Assembly (NCBI RefSeq): GCF_000445125.1
Contig: NZ_ATHL01000100.1
Coordinates: forward strand, 1-64,000
Direction: 5' to 3'
DNA: 64,000 nucleotides
Source: Novosphingobium lindaniclasticum LE124
GTDB lineage: Bacteria; Pseudomonadota; Alphaproteobacteria; Sphingomonadales; Sphingomonadaceae
Positions 39,224 to 51,272 of this stretch are shown here, piece after piece. The notes under the pieces are model-generated. The model had not been told where the DNA came from and made no database searches. It saw only the letters and a list, made by a program, of their open reading frames with translations. The stretch's first letter is position 1. Every line of letters begins with the position of its first letter. A program made the translations under genes and the position numbers.

Positions 39224-39260
39224 TTATGCAAAGGGCTGCTCGATGCCAAGCTCGACACGC

Positions 39261-39566
39261 TCATCCGGCGGCGGAAAACTCGGCGACATAAGTGCGCAGA
39301 TGCCGGATCACCGTTGGCTCACCCGGAGCGCTATCCAGCGCACGGTCCGCCAATTCCAGCAGGGCCGAGGAATGAAAGCTTGCCGCCAGCCCCTTGAGCC
39401 GCATCGCCGCGACCTGCCAATTGCCGTCGCAGCGGGCCCGCGAAAGCAGATCGACCTGCCGCGCCACGCCCTCCACATAGGAAGCGCGCAGTTCCGCAAA
39501 AAGCGTGGGATCTCCGCCCGCTGCCGCGGCCAGGGTCTCTTCGAGGGCGCCTGCTTCATATGCCAT
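39261..39566 (-). CDS. Hpt-like protein lacking the phosphoacceptor histidine
   Basis: 101 residues, all helical, about the size of one Hpt four-helix bundle. The core AMRLKGLAASFHSSALLELA (54-73) lines up with the Hpt motif AHxLKGxAxxxGAxxL, with Met55 in place of the phosphorylated His while Lys58 and Gly59 are kept. It could be an adaptor that docks a receiver or kinase without phosphotransfer. It begins 69 bases from, and divergent to, the TipN-like gene, and precedes the nucleotidyltransferase-like gene on the same strand. Confidence 0.75.
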   Translation of the reverse strand: MAYEAGALEETLAAAAGGDPTLFAELRASYVEGVARQVDLLSRARCDGNWQVAAMRLKGLAASFHSSALLELADRALDSAPGEPTVIRHLRTYVAEFSAAG

Positions 39567-39635
39567 TTCCCCAGCTTAATGCCCGAAGGGTTAAAGCGGG
39601 CTTTATCCCAGCCCCTGCCGTGGTATCCTGGGCGC

Positions 39636-42347
39636 ATGGCTGGGGAAAACACGATCATCGCATTCGACGCGAACGGCAGCGAAGACAGTTCGGACCGCGC
39701 TTCAGACAGCAAACCGGAAAACCGCATGAACGAATTTTCGGCTTCGGCCGCTGCTTCGGCCACCGCAGCCGGCACGCCGGCCCTGGCGCAGGACCGCGAG
39801 GAGATCTCGGACGACGCCTGGCGCAACGCCTGGGTCGCGGCGGACGGGCCTGCGGGCAACGGCGCGCGTGACTGGCTCGCGCCGGTGCTCGCAGGCGGTT
39901 CCGCCCTGGCCTGGACCGGCTTCCTCATCTACGTCCGCTTGCTCCATCCCGGCGGGCGCGGAGAAGGCACTTCGGGCCTGGCGGCCGTTCCGGCACTTAT
40001 CGTGCAATGGACGGTTCCCCTGCTTCTGATCGGCACCTTGTGGCTTCTGGCGCTGCGTCACAGCACCCGGGAAACGCGGCGGTTCGGCCACGTCGCCCGG
40101 GCTTTGTCGAACGAGTCCGCCCAGCTGGAAACGCGTCTGATCACGGTCAACCGCGAGCTGAGCCTCGCCCGCGAGTTCATCGCCGCCCAGTCCCGCGATC
40201 TCGAATCCCTGGGACGGATCGCCGCCGAACGACTGTCCGGCAACGCGGCGCACTTGCAGGAGCTGATCCGCGATAACGGCGCGCGGGTCGATACGATCAG
40301 CGGCGTCAGCCAGGTCGCCCTCGACAATATGGAGAAGCTGCGCAGCCAGCTTCCCGTGATCGCCAGCTCGGCAAAGGACGTGACCAACAACATCGGCAAT
40401 GCCGGGCGGGCGGCCCATGTCCAGCTCGAAGACATGATCAACGGCTTCAACCGTCTCAACGAGTTCGGATCCGCAAGCGAGCGGCAGGTCGCTCAATTGC
40501 GCGAAGCCGTGGAAGCCGCGCTGGCGCAGATCCATGGCCGCAGCGAACAGATCGGCCGTTTTGCCGACGAACGCTTCGCCTCCCTCGCCGAACGCGGAGA
40601 GGCCCTGCGCAGTGAACTGGACGGCCATGAGACTGCCGCACTGGCGGCCATTCGCGCGCGCTCTGCCGCCCTCGAAGCCGAAATCGTCCACACGCGCGGT
40701 CAACTCGATCGTCACGAGGAAGAAAGTCTGACATCGCTGCGCGCACGCCTGGTTGCCTTGCGCGAAGAAAGCGATGTCGTTTCACGCGCGCTCCGCGATG
40801 GCGAAGGACGAGCCGCCGAAGCCTGGCGCCAGGCGCTCGACGACCTGCACGAGGAGCAGGCAGAAGTCGGGCGGAGCATTGCGCGCACGCAGGAAGCATC
40901 GATATCCGCGCTTCGCGACAGCCTGGCCGTCATCGGAGACGACGCCGAAGCGCTCGATCGCCAGATCGCTGTCCGGCGCGAAAAGCTCGCCGAAGAAGCC
41001 GGCGAACGTCTGGCCCGTCAGGCTGAACAGGAACGTCATGCGATCGCCCGTATCGAACAGATGGTCGGCGATCTCGACAACGCTATGGCAGAGCGCCTGG
41101 AGGCCCACCGGCTCCAGGCCGCCACCCTTGGCGAGCGCGCTCGCGCGATCACCGGTGAGCTTGGCGAGTACGAAACGCGTTTGGCAGCCATCGTCGAAAG
41201 CGGCGAGGCGCTGGAAACGCGCTTGCGCGGCAGCCTTTCCGCGCTGACCGAACACTTGACCGCTGCCCGGGCCACGCTGTCCGCAACCGACAGCGAAGCC
41301 GACAAGCTGACCGAGACCAGCGTGCGCCTGCTGGAACTGATCCAGGGCAGCGCGCGCTACGCCCAGAACGATCTTCCGGAAGCGCTGGCAGTCTCGGAAA
41401 ATCGGCTCGACCGTCTTCATGCCGGCGTCGCCGGTGTCCTCGAAGCGCTGCGCCAAGCAGCACTCAGCGGCGAAGAACTGGCGGGCGGTGTCGAGCAGTC
41501 GGGAACCAACCTCAAGGACTTCGCCGACGAACTTTCGGCAATGCATTCGGAACTCTCCGAACATGGCGCCGCCCATGCAAAGCTCCTCCAGGTCCTGCAC
41601 AGCTCGCTCACCGATATCGACGAGGCAACGCAGACGGCCGCCGATCGTGCCAAGGGCGAATTGCGTGAAGCGATCGCAGTTCTGGGCACGACCATCGACC
41701 AGAGCATCGCCGCGATAGAGACGGACAGCGCCGCGCGTATCTCACGAGTCGCGGAAAGCCTTGGCACTGAAAGCGCCCAGGCCATCGACCGGTCCATGCG
41801 TACGCGGGTCGCCGAAGTTACCGGTCAGCTGGACCAGGCCGTCGCTCACGCCTCTGGCGCCTCTCGCGAGGCGACCATCCAGCTTCGGGATCAGCTCGCG
41901 AAAGTCGAGGAACTGGTCGGCAATCTGGAAAACCGCGTCGCGCAGGCGCGCGCCAAGGCGGAGGAACAGGTGGACAACGACTTCGCGCGTCGCGCCGCAC
42001 TGATCACGGAGTCGCTCAATTCCAATTCGATCGATATTGCCTCGGCCCTGTCCAGCGAAGTCTCCGATACGGCCTGGGCCTCTTATCTTCGCGGCGACCG
42101 GGGCATCTTCACGCGTCGCGCCGTGTCTCTGCTGGATGCGGGCGAGATCAAGTCTATCCAGCAGCTTTACGAGCGAGACGAAGCCTTCCGAGAGCATGTC
42201 AGCCGCTACATACACGATTTCGAGTCGATCCTGAGACAGATCCTGTCGACGCGGGACGGCAATGCGCTGGGCGTAACCCTGCTCTCTTCGGACATGGGCA
42301 AGCTCTACGTAGCCCTGGCTCAGGGCATCGAGCGTCTGCGAAGCTGA
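39636..42347 (+). CDS. TipN-like polarity protein: two-TM, long coiled-coil
   Basis: 903 residues from the ATG at 39636, which gives a length close to Caulobacter TipN. An acidic N terminus (1-78) precedes two transmembrane helices (about 81-103 and 117-140). A long coiled coil rich in Ala, Glu and Arg runs from about 150 to 780. A conserved-looking C-terminal domain of about 100 residues closes it (SEVSDTAWASYLRGDRGIFTRRAV, then LLSSDMGKLYVALAQG). TipN marks the new pole in Caulobacter. The assignment rests on architecture, and other coiled-coil scaffolds cannot be excluded. A strong terminator follows. Confidence 0.72.
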   Translation: MAGENTIIAFDANGSEDSSDRASDSKPENRMNEFSASAAASATAAGTPALAQDREEISDDAWRNAWVAADGPAGNGARDWLAPVLAGGSALAWTGFLIYVRLLHPGGRGEGTSGLAAVPALIVQWTVPLLLIGTLWLLALRHSTRETRRFGHVARALSNESAQLETRLITVNRELSLAREFIAAQSRDLESLGRIAAERLSGNAAHLQELIRDNGARVDTISGVSQVALDNMEKLRSQLPVIASSAKDVTNNIGNAGRAAHVQLEDMINGFNRLNEFGSASERQVAQLREAVEAALAQIHGRSEQIGRFADERFASLAERGEALRSELDGHETAALAAIRARSAALEAEIVHTRGQLDRHEEESLTSLRARLVALREESDVVSRALRDGEGRAAEAWRQALDDLHEEQAEVGRSIARTQEASISALRDSLAVIGDDAEALDRQIAVRREKLAEEAGERLARQAEQERHAIARIEQMVGDLDNAMAERLEAHRLQAATLGERARAITGELGEYETRLAAIVESGEALETRLRGSLSALTEHLTAARATLSATDSEADKLTETSVRLLELIQGSARYAQNDLPEALAVSENRLDRLHAGVAGVLEALRQAALSGEELAGGVEQSGTNLKDFADELSAMHSELSEHGAAHAKLLQVLHSSLTDIDEATQTAADRAKGELREAIAVLGTTIDQSIAAIETDSAARISRVAESLGTESAQAIDRSMRTRVAEVTGQLDQAVAHASGASREATIQLRDQLAKVEELVGNLENRVAQARAKAEEQVDNDFARRAALITESLNSNSIDIASALSSEVSDTAWASYLRGDRGIFTRRAVSLLDAGEIKSIQQLYERDEAFREHVSRYIHDFESILRQILSTRDGNALGVTLLSSDMGKLYVALAQGIERLRS

Positions 42348-42371
42348 TCCGAACTTAGTCCTCCAACAACG

Positions 42372-42403
42372 AAAAAGCCCGCTTCAGGTGAAGCGGGCTT
42401 TTT
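42372..42403. terminator. Strong bidirectional terminator after the TipN-like gene
   Basis: AAAAAGCCCGCTTC (42372-42385) and GAAGCGGGCTTTTT (42390-42403) form a perfect 14-bp stem with loop AGGT. T-runs on both strands let it stop the TipN-like gene and the convergent DUF1467 end of the nuo cluster. Confidence 0.92.
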
Positions 42404-42409
42404 TGTTCG

Positions 42410-42706
42410 TCAGTAGCCGAGGTCCTGGACCGGCGGTCTCCCGAAGACGTTCAGATCCTCCACGGTAATCCACTGCTCCGCATAGTTGGCGTAGTAGAGC
42501 CCGAACAGCGCCAAGGCGAGAACCGTCGCCCGCGCGGCGATCACACGCGGCCGGAAATTGACCGGGGCACTGTCCGCATGACCTTTTGCGACGGTATGGC
42601 CTTTGACGTCGCCAGGCGTCCGCAATCCGACAGGCATGACGAGGAAGGCGCTCAGGACCCAGAACAGGCCGTAGATCGCCACCATCGAGGTCCATTGCAT
42701 CGCCAT
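42410..42706 (-). CDS. DUF1467 family membrane protein
   Basis: 98 residues with two transmembrane helices (about 6-24 and 60-78). Between them is VMPVGLRTPGDVKGHTVAKGHADSAP, characteristic of the alphaproteobacterial DUF1467 family, and a R-P-R-x-I-A-A-R stretch precedes helix 2. Function unknown. It starts four bases after the RNase J stop and is the last gene of the nuo-birA-coaX-rnj run, ending at the bidirectional terminator. Confidence 0.9.
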   Translation of the reverse strand: MAMQWTSMVAIYGLFWVLSAFLVMPVGLRTPGDVKGHTVAKGHADSAPVNFRPRVIAARATVLALALFGLYYANYAEQWITVEDLNVFGRPPVQDLGY

Positions 42707-42710
42707 CGGC

Positions 42711-44336
42711 TCAATCCTCCAGCAGCATCACCTGTACTTGCGGCTTCTTGCCCGACCAGCGCGTGGCCGCGCGCCGCGCCGCAAGCCGCGCCGCTTCGAC
42801 GCGGACTTCCCGATCAGACTTCTTCGCCCGGCCCAGCGCATCCGCAACGTCACGCTGCGCTTCCTCCACGAACTTGGGATAGTCCTCGTCCAGTGGCAAG
42901 CCGATGGCGGCAACCTGCACATGGCCGCGGCGGTCGGCCGCTACCGAGACCACGCCGTTCAGGGCGATCCGCCGACGCATGACCATCGACTCACCATCTG
43001 CAGGAGCAATGATGTCTCCGTCCAGGATCAGGCGCCCGGAATGCACTTCGCCGAATTTTCCGGGACGGCCCGGCGCTAGCCGGACCAGATCGCCGTTCTT
43101 CTGGAACACCGCATGCGGAATGCCGCTTTCCAGGCCCAGGCGCGCCTGCTCGCGCATATGCCGGATCTCGCCGTGGACCGGCAGCAATATCTCCGGCTTG
43201 AGCCAGCCATAAAGCGCCACCAATTCGGGACGCCCCGGATGACCCGAGACGTGGATCATGCTCTGGCGATCGGTGACGATCACGATCCCGGCATCCGACA
43301 GGCGGTTCTGAATGCGACCGATCGGGATCTCGTTGCCGGGAATCTGGCGACTGGAGAACAGCACCACATCGCCCTTCTCGAGCTTGATAGGGTGATTGCC
43401 TTCCGAAATACGCGAGAGCGCCGCGCGAGACTCGCCCTGCCCTCCCGTCGCCACGATGAGGACTTCGCCGCGCGGGAGATCCATTGCCGTTTCGATATCG
43501 ACCAGTTCGGGCAACTTCTTGAGATAGCCGCTCGCCTGTCCGGTCTCGATGATCCGGTCCAGCGAGCGCCCCGCAACGCAGAGCTTTCGATTGGTCTTCC
43601 GGGCGATCTCGCCCAAGGTCTGCAACCGAGCCACATTGGACGCGAACGTCGTGACGAGAACGCGCCGGCCGCGGTGTTTCTTCACCTCTTCCAACAGACC
43701 GCGGTAGACTTCACCCTCGGAACCGGATGCCTCGGGATTGAACACGTTGGTGGAATCGCAGACCAGAGCCAGGACGCCGCCCTTGCCGATTTCCGTCAAT
43801 TCGGCCTGAGTCGCGGGCGTGCCCACTTGCGGCTCGTCATCCAGCTTCCAGTCGCCGGTGTGGAAGATACGGCCGAACGGCGTGTCGATCAGCAGCGCGT
43901 TACCTTCGGCGATCGAATGCGCCAGCGGCACATAGCGGATCCCGAACGGGCCGATCTGGAACGGATCGAGATGGTCGATGACAATGAGTTCCACGTCACC
44001 CAGAATGCCCGCCTCTTCCAGCTTCGCCGCGACCAGTCGCGCGGTGAACGGCGTGGCGTAGATCGGTACGTTCAGTTCCTGAGCGAAATAGGGAACCGCG
44101 CCGATGTGATCTTCATGGGCATGTGTCAGCACGATGCCCAGCAGGTTCTCGCGCTCACCCTCGATGAAGTCCAGGTCGGCGAACACCAGATCCACGCCGG
44201 GATACTCGTTCATGCCGAAGGTCATGCCCAGGTCGACCATCAGCCATTTGCCCTGGCAGCCATAGAGATTGACATTCATGCCAATCTCGCCGGAGCCCCC
44301 GAGCGCACAAAACAGCAGTTCGTTACCTGGAATCAC
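42711..44336 (-). CDS. rnj: Ribonuclease J
   Basis: 541 residues. It is a metallo-beta-lactamase fold with the metal site HAHEDHIG (72-79), a beta-CASP domain ([21 protein letters not shown]) and [27 protein letters not shown], carrying the conserved C-terminal motifs. RNase J combines 5' exonuclease and endonuclease activity in RNA decay and maturation; it coexists with RNase E in alphaproteobacteria. It overlaps the coaX stop by four bases (ATGA), so translation is coupled. Confidence 0.95.
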   Translation of the reverse strand: MIPGNELLFCALGGSGEIGMNVNLYGCQGKWLMVDLGMTFGMNEYPGVDLVFADLDFIEGERENLLGIVLTHAHEDHIGAVPYFAQELNVPIYATPFTARLVAAKLEEAGILGDVELIVIDHLDPFQIGPFGIRYVPLAHSIAEGNALLIDTPFGRIFHTGDWKLDDEPQVGTPATQAELTEIGKGGVLALVCDSTNVFNPEASGSEGEVYRGLLEEVKKHRGRRVLVTTFASNVARLQTLGEIARKTNRKLCVAGRSLDRIIETGQASGYLKKLPELVDIETAMDLPRGEVLIVATGGQGESRAALSRISEGNHPIKLEKGDVVLFSSRQIPGNEIPIGRIQNRLSDAGIVIVTDRQSMIHVSGHPGRPELVALYGWLKPEILLPVHGEIRHMREQARLGLESGIPHAVFQKNGDLVRLAPGRPGKFGEVHSGRLILDGDIIAPADGESMVMRRRIALNGVVSVAADRRGHVQVAAIGLPLDEDYPKFVEEAQRDVADALGRAKKSDREVRVEAARLAARRAATRWSGKKPQVQVMLLED

Positions 44337-45112
44337 GTCTTCGATGCCCTTTCGGCAAGAATGGCGAGGCCTTCGAGCGTCAGGTCGGGATCGACCGCGT
44401 CGAAAATATCGGAAGCCTCGTCGAACAGTACAGCCAGCCCGCCGGTCGCGATGACCTTGGCGGGGCGCCCGATTTCGGCACGCATGCGCGCGATCAGGCC
44501 CTCCATCATCGCCACATAACCCCAGAACACGCCGATCAGCATCTGGTCTTCGGTATTGCGGCCGATCACGCTCTTGCTCGGGGGAACGGCAATGGCAATG
44601 CGCGGCAGCTTGGCGGTATTGCCCACCAGCGCGTCCAGCGAGAGATTGATGCCGGGCGCGATGATGCCGCCCTTGTAGGCGCCATGGTAGTCTACCACGT
44701 CGAAAGTCGTCGCGGTGCCGAAATCGACGACGATCAGGTCGCCCCCATGGCGCTCGTGCGCCGCGATGGCGTTGACGGCCCGGTCGGCACCTAGCGACTT
44801 GGGCTGATCGACGTCGATGTCGATCGCGTATTCCGCCTTGCCGGCGCCTGCCACCAGGGGCTCCACGTCGAAGTAATGGCGGCAGAGAATCTCTAGGTTG
44901 TGCAGCGCGCGCGGCACTACGGTCGAGATGATGATGCTCTTGATCTCATCGGCCGCCACGCCCCGGATCGAGAGAAGCTGCATCAGCCAGACTGCGTATT
45001 CATCGCCCGTGCGGCGCGGATCGGTGGCGATGCGCCAGCGGCCGCGCAAGGTGCGGCCTTCGAATAGCGCGAAGACGACATTGGTGTTGCCGGCGTCTAT
45101 GGCAAGCAGCAT
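44333..45112 (-). CDS. coaX: Type III pantothenate kinase
   Basis: 259 residues from the ATG at 45112, which places the ASKHA phosphate-1 motif at the N terminus ([16 protein letters not shown], residues 2-17). The middle has [17 protein letters not shown] (about 100-116) and [14 protein letters not shown] (about 121-134), then [15 protein letters not shown]. It phosphorylates pantothenate at the first step of CoA synthesis and is not feedback-inhibited by CoA. It lies between birA and rnj, as in many relatives. Confidence 0.96.
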   Translation of the reverse strand: MLLAIDAGNTNVVFALFEGRTLRGRWRIATDPRRTGDEYAVWLMQLLSIRGVAADEIKSIIISTVVPRALHNLEILCRHYFDVEPLVAGAGKAEYAIDIDVDQPKSLGADRAVNAIAAHERHGGDLIVVDFGTATTFDVVDYHGAYKGGIIAPGINLSLDALVGNTAKLPRIAIAVPPSKSVIGRNTEDQMLIGVFWGYVAMMEGLIARMRAEIGRPAKVIATGGLAVLFDEASDIFDAVDPDLTLEGLAILAERASKT

Positions 45113-45122
45113 GGAATTTCCT

Positions 45123-45839
45123 TCAGGCGAGCGAAACGTCACCAGCGTGGACGACACGTAGGGATCCGTCTGCCAGACGCAAGCGCAATGCTCCATCCGG
45201 GTCAAGCCCGGCGAAGGCGCCCGGCAGCAGGCCTTCCTCGTCCAGCGTCACCAGCAGGGGCGTACCCGGCGGATGCGCGTAGCGGGCCCAATCGGCCAGC
45301 GTCGATGACAGACCTTCGCTGCGCCACTGGGTGAGCCGCTCGGCCAAATATGCCGCGAGCCGCTCCAGAACAGCCTGCGCATCTTCGGCATTATCGGGAT
45401 TTTCGGCCCGGATGGACGTAGTTGCCCGGTCGGGTAGATCAGGCGCGCTAACGACGTTCACGCCGATGCCGATGATGACATGATCGCGCGCACGTTCCAG
45501 CAGAATGCCGCAGATCTTGGCCCCTCCCACGAGAACGTCGTTCGGCCACTTGAGCTGGCAGTGTGACCCGGGCGGCAGTTGCCACAGCATCAGGTCGTGA
45601 ACGGCCAAAGCTGCGACGAAGGCCAGGGTGTGGACCGAAGGGTCATTCGCCCCCAGCGCGACGACGGTGCTGGCGTAGAGGTTGCCCTCCGGAGAGGACC
45701 ATGGGCGACCGCGGCGGCCGCGTCCGGCGCTCTGTCGCACCGCACGCAGCCAGTATCCCTCGGCGAGCCCCTCCCCGGCGCCGAGACGCCGGGAAAGGTC
45801 CGCGTTGGTCGATGCGGTCTCTTCGACGACCTCGATCAA
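45123..45839 (-). CDS. birA: Biotin--[acetyl-CoA-carboxylase] ligase
   Basis: 238 residues, ligase only: it lacks the N-terminal HTH of E. coli BirA, so it should not be a repressor. It begins [13 protein letters not shown], with the biotin-AMP loop [22 protein letters not shown] (about residues 37-58), [20 protein letters not shown] (about 100-120) and GIGVNV. It attaches biotin to the AccB subunit. It overlaps the nuoN stop by four bases, tying it to the complex I transcript. Confidence 0.95.
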   Translation of the reverse strand: MIEVVEETASTNADLSRRLGAGEGLAEGYWLRAVRQSAGRGRRGRPWSSPEGNLYASTVVALGANDPSVHTLAFVAALAVHDLMLWQLPPGSHCQLKWPNDVLVGGAKICGILLERARDHVIIGIGVNVVSAPDLPDRATTSIRAENPDNAEDAQAVLERLAAYLAERLTQWRSEGLSSTLADWARYAHPPGTPLLVTLDEEGLLPGAFAGLDPDGALRLRLADGSLRVVHAGDVSLA

Positions 45840-47299
45840 AGGCCGGAGAACAGCGCGGCTGCGGCGGTCCTGGTGAGACCGTCGAACCAGGGGGTGAGCA
45901 GGTAGCCCAGCGGCGAGATGAACACGCAGGAGAGCACCAGGATCAGCTTGTGCCAGAAATCGCTTTCACCCTTCACCACGTCGGCCGCTTCGTCGAAGTA
46001 GATGACCTTGACGACCTTGAGATAATAGAAGGCCCCGATCACCGAAGCGGCGAACCCGATGGCGGCCAGCGCGACCATGCCGCCGTCCACGGCTGCCTTG
46101 AAGACCAGGAACTTGCCCCAGAAACCGAACAGCGGCGGAATGCCGGCAAGGCTGAACATGATCATCGCCAGTGCCAGGGCAAGACCCGGACGAGTGCGCG
46201 ACAGGCCTGCCATGCGCGAGATTTCCTCGACCGGCTCGCCGTTTTCGTCCTTGAGCATGAGGATCGCCACGAAGCCGCCCACAGTCATCGCGACATAGAT
46301 CGCCATGTAGTACAGCATCGCCGCAGCGCCCTCAGGGTTGGCCACAGCCAGCCCGATCAGGATGAAGCCGACATTATTGATCGACGAATAGGCCATCAGG
46401 CGCTTGATATTGTCCTGCCGGATCGCACCGAGCGCACCGATCACGATCGAAGCGAGCGCGGCGAAGACGACGATCTGCTGCCAGGCGGCCGACTGATCGC
46501 CGAATGCCTCGAAAGCGACGCGCATGGTCAGGCCCAATGCACCGACCTTGGCGGCCGTTGCGAAGAGCGTCGTCACCGGGGTCGGGGCGCCTTCGTACAC
46601 GTCTGGCGTCCACATGTGGAACGGTGCTGCGCTGATCTTGAAGGCAAGACCGGCGAAGACGAAGACGATGCCGAACAGAGCGCCGTTAGAAAGGCCCTGC
46701 GTCATCGAGGCGCTGATGCCGGCGAAGGACGTCGCGCCCGCGAAGCCGTAGGTCAGGCTCATGCCGAACAGCAGGATGCCCGAAGCCAGTGCGCCCAGCA
46801 CGAAGTACTTGAGGCCCGCTTCGGCCGAACGACCGTCGGTCCGCAGGAACGCGGCGAGGACGTAAGCGGCCAGCGAGTTCATTTCGAGGCCGATGTAGAG
46901 CGTCAGCAGGTCCGTGGCCGAAACCATCATGCCCGTGCCGAGTGCCGCAAGCAGCACGAGGACCGGATACTCCGCGCGCATCGCCTTGAAGCGGTCGAAG
47001 AAGGCGGGCGCGATCACCAGCGACACGGCAGCCGAAAGGTAGATCAGGATCTTGGCGTAGGACGCGAAGGCGTCGGCACGGAACTGGCCGAAGAAGGCCG
47101 AGGTTTCGGCACCCATGGCACCGCCGCAAAGCGCGGGGGCGACCAGAACGCCGGCAGCGACGAGCGCCGCCACGGCGAGGATGGAGATCAACCTGGCGGC
47201 CTTGTCACCGCCCCAGGCGGCAACAAGGAGCAAGACGAGGCTTGCGACGCTCAGTGTTTCTTCCGGCGCGATCAGGCGCAGCGACTGTGACCAGTCCAT
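45836..47299 (-). CDS. nuoN: NADH-quinone oxidoreductase subunit N
   Basis: 487 residues, 13-14 transmembrane helices, an antiporter-like proton-pumping subunit of complex I. Typical stretches are LYIGLEMNSLAAYVL with the key Glu (about residue 130), ALASGILLFGMSLTYG, KISAAPFHMWTPDVYEGAPTPVT with the conserved Lys, and RQDNIKRLMAYSSINNVGF. The ATG overlaps the nuoM stop by one base (TGATG). Confidence 0.98.
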   Translation of the reverse strand: MDWSQSLRLIAPEETLSVASLVLLLVAAWGGDKAARLISILAVAALVAAGVLVAPALCGGAMGAETSAFFGQFRADAFASYAKILIYLSAAVSLVIAPAFFDRFKAMRAEYPVLVLLAALGTGMMVSATDLLTLYIGLEMNSLAAYVLAAFLRTDGRSAEAGLKYFVLGALASGILLFGMSLTYGFAGATSFAGISASMTQGLSNGALFGIVFVFAGLAFKISAAPFHMWTPDVYEGAPTPVTTLFATAAKVGALGLTMRVAFEAFGDQSAAWQQIVVFAALASIVIGALGAIRQDNIKRLMAYSSINNVGFILIGLAVANPEGAAAMLYYMAIYVAMTVGGFVAILMLKDENGEPVEEISRMAGLSRTRPGLALALAMIMFSLAGIPPLFGFWGKFLVFKAAVDGGMVALAAIGFAASVIGAFYYLKVVKVIYFDEAADVVKGESDFWHKLILVLSCVFISPLGYLLTPWFDGLTRTAAAALFSGL

Positions 47300-48834
47300 C
47301 AGTGTGCCCCCTCATGCGCGGCTTCTTCGTGCGCAGGCTTTTCCTTGCCCATGACCAACTTGGGGTCTCCTTGCGGCTTTGCGCGAGCGAGCCGGGCGTC
47401 GAGCGCGGCGATGTCGGCGCGCATTGGAGCGATGAAGCTCTCAGGATAGACACCCATCCACAGCACCGCGAGGCCGAGCGGGATCACCATCAGGTATTCA
47501 CGCAGGTCGAGGTCGGCCATGGCGGCGGCATCGGCATTCTTCTGGTCGCCAAAGACGACACGGCGATAGAGGTAGAGCATGTAGGCAGCGCCCAGGATGA
47601 TGCCGGTGGTGCAGATCAGCGCCGCCCAGCTCGAGACCTGATAGATGCCGCCAAGGCTCAGGAACTCGCCGACGAAACCGCTGGTGCCCGGAAGGCCGAT
47701 CGAGGCCATCGTGAAGAGCAGGAAGAACAGCGCGTAACGCGGCATGTTGATGGCGAGGCCGCCGTAACGGGCGATCTCACGGGTGTGCAGGCGGTCATAG
47801 ATGATGCCGACGCAGAGGAACAGCGCGCCCGAGACGAGGCCGTGGCTGAGCATGACCAGCATCGAGCCTTCGAGGCCCTGCACGTTGAAGGCGAACAGGC
47901 CGATGGTCACGATCGCCATATGCGCGACCGACGAATAGGCGATCAGCTTCTTCATGTCGTCCTGCACCAGCGCGATCAGCGAGGTGATGACGACCGCAGC
48001 CATCGAAAGGCCCCAGACCAGCGGCGCGAAATAGGCCGAGGCTTCGGGGAACATCGGCAGCGAGAAGCGGATGAAGCCATAGCCACCCATCTTCAGCAGC
48101 ACGCCCGCCAGGATTACCGAGCCTGCAGTCGGTGCCTGAACGTGGGCCGCCGGAAGCCAGGTGTGGACCGGCCACATCGGCATCTTCACCGCGAAGCTGG
48201 CGAAGAAGGCGAGCCACAGCCAGGTCTGAACCTGCGGGTCGAAATCGTAGGCCATCAGCGTGGGAACGTATGTCGTGCCCGCGGTGTGGACCATCCACAG
48301 CATCGCCACGAGCATCAGCACCGAGCCGAGCAGCGTGTAGAGGAAGAACTTGTACGAGGCGTAGATGCGATCCGCGCCGCCCCAGATGCCGATGATCAGG
48401 TACATCGGAATGAGGCCGGCTTCGAAGAACATGTAGAACAGGAAGATATCCTGGGCCGCGAAGACGCCGATCATCAGCGTTTCGACGAGCAGGAAGGCCG
48501 CCATGTATTCGCCCACGCGCTTCTCGATCGAGTTCCAGCTCGCGCCGATGCAGATCGGCATGAGGAATACGGAAAGCTCGATCAGGAGCAGCGCGATACC
48601 GTCGATGCCGAGCGCGTAGGAGAAGCCGGAGAACAGCTCATGCCGTTCCTGGAACTGCCACTGCGCACCGCCGACATCGAAGTTCAGCCAGAGGACGACG
48701 CCAAGGGCAAGGTTCGCAAGGGTGGCGAGAAGCGCCACCGTGCGGGCCGATTTGGCATCAAGGTAGAGACACGCCAGTGCCGCCGCGAGCGGCACCAGCA
48801 ACATCAGACTGAGGATCGGAAAACCACTCATCAT
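47299..48834 (-). CDS. nuoM: NADH-quinone oxidoreductase subunit M
   Basis: 511 residues, 14 transmembrane helices. Conserved elements include FLFYMFFEAGLIPMYLIIGIWGG with the pumping Glu (about residue 154), FAVKMPMWPVHTWLPAAHVQAPTAGSV with Lys and His, and LIAYSSVAHM. The C-terminal end is charged and His-rich (EEAAHEGAH), longer than the last helix requires. It begins two bases after the nuoL stop, with a second possible ATG one codon later. Confidence 0.98.
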   Translation of the reverse strand: MMSGFPILSLMLLVPLAAALACLYLDAKSARTVALLATLANLALGVVLWLNFDVGGAQWQFQERHELFSGFSYALGIDGIALLLIELSVFLMPICIGASWNSIEKRVGEYMAAFLLVETLMIGVFAAQDIFLFYMFFEAGLIPMYLIIGIWGGADRIYASYKFFLYTLLGSVLMLVAMLWMVHTAGTTYVPTLMAYDFDPQVQTWLWLAFFASFAVKMPMWPVHTWLPAAHVQAPTAGSVILAGVLLKMGGYGFIRFSLPMFPEASAYFAPLVWGLSMAAVVITSLIALVQDDMKKLIAYSSVAHMAIVTIGLFAFNVQGLEGSMLVMLSHGLVSGALFLCVGIIYDRLHTREIARYGGLAINMPRYALFFLLFTMASIGLPGTSGFVGEFLSLGGIYQVSSWAALICTTGIILGAAYMLYLYRRVVFGDQKNADAAAMADLDLREYLMVIPLGLAVLWMGVYPESFIAPMRADIAALDARLARAKPQGDPKLVMGKEKPAHEEAAHEGAH

Positions 48835-48835
48835 C

Positions 48836-50962
<2,127 letters not shown>

Positions 50963-50966
50963 GGCC

Positions 50967-51272
50967 TTATCCCTTCATCCGGTTGACGTCGTCGACAGCG
51001 ATGCTGCCGCGTCTGCGGAAATAGATCACGAGGATTGCGAGCCCCACTGCGGCCTCGCCGGCAGCGACCGTCAGCACGAACATCGCGAAGATCTGGCCCG
51101 TGAGGTCGTGCAGGAACGCGCTGAACGCGACGAGGTTGATGTTGACCGCAAGCAGGATCAGTTCGATCGCCATGAGCAGAACGATGACGTTCTTGCGGTT
51201 GAGGAAGATGCCGAGGACGCCGAGCACGAAGAGAATCGAGCTCACGACCACGTAATGTTCGACGCCGATCAC
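50967..51272 (-). CDS. nuoK: NADH-quinone oxidoreductase subunit K
   Basis: 101 residues, three transmembrane helices. The second carries the conserved Glu pair region ([20 protein letters not shown]) and the third [13 protein letters not shown], both part of the proton path. It is the ND4L homologue. It overlaps the nuoJ stop by four bases. Confidence 0.98.
   Translation of the reverse strand: MIGVEHYVVVSSILFVLGVLGIFLNRKNVIVLLMAIELILLAVNINLVAFSAFLHDLTGQIFAMFVLTVAAGEAAVGLAILVIYFRRRGSIAVDDVNRMKG

Noticed and set aside
39571..39592. Possible CtrA box (TTAA...TTAA) between the Hpt-like and TipN-like genes
   Set aside because: The two TTAA half-sites are 11 bases apart rather than seven, so the consensus is not met.
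45563..47290. Plus-strand open frame of 575 codons opposite nuoN and birA
   Set aside because: It is antisense to two well-recognised genes. The product is charged, His/Arg/Glu-rich and without any domain.
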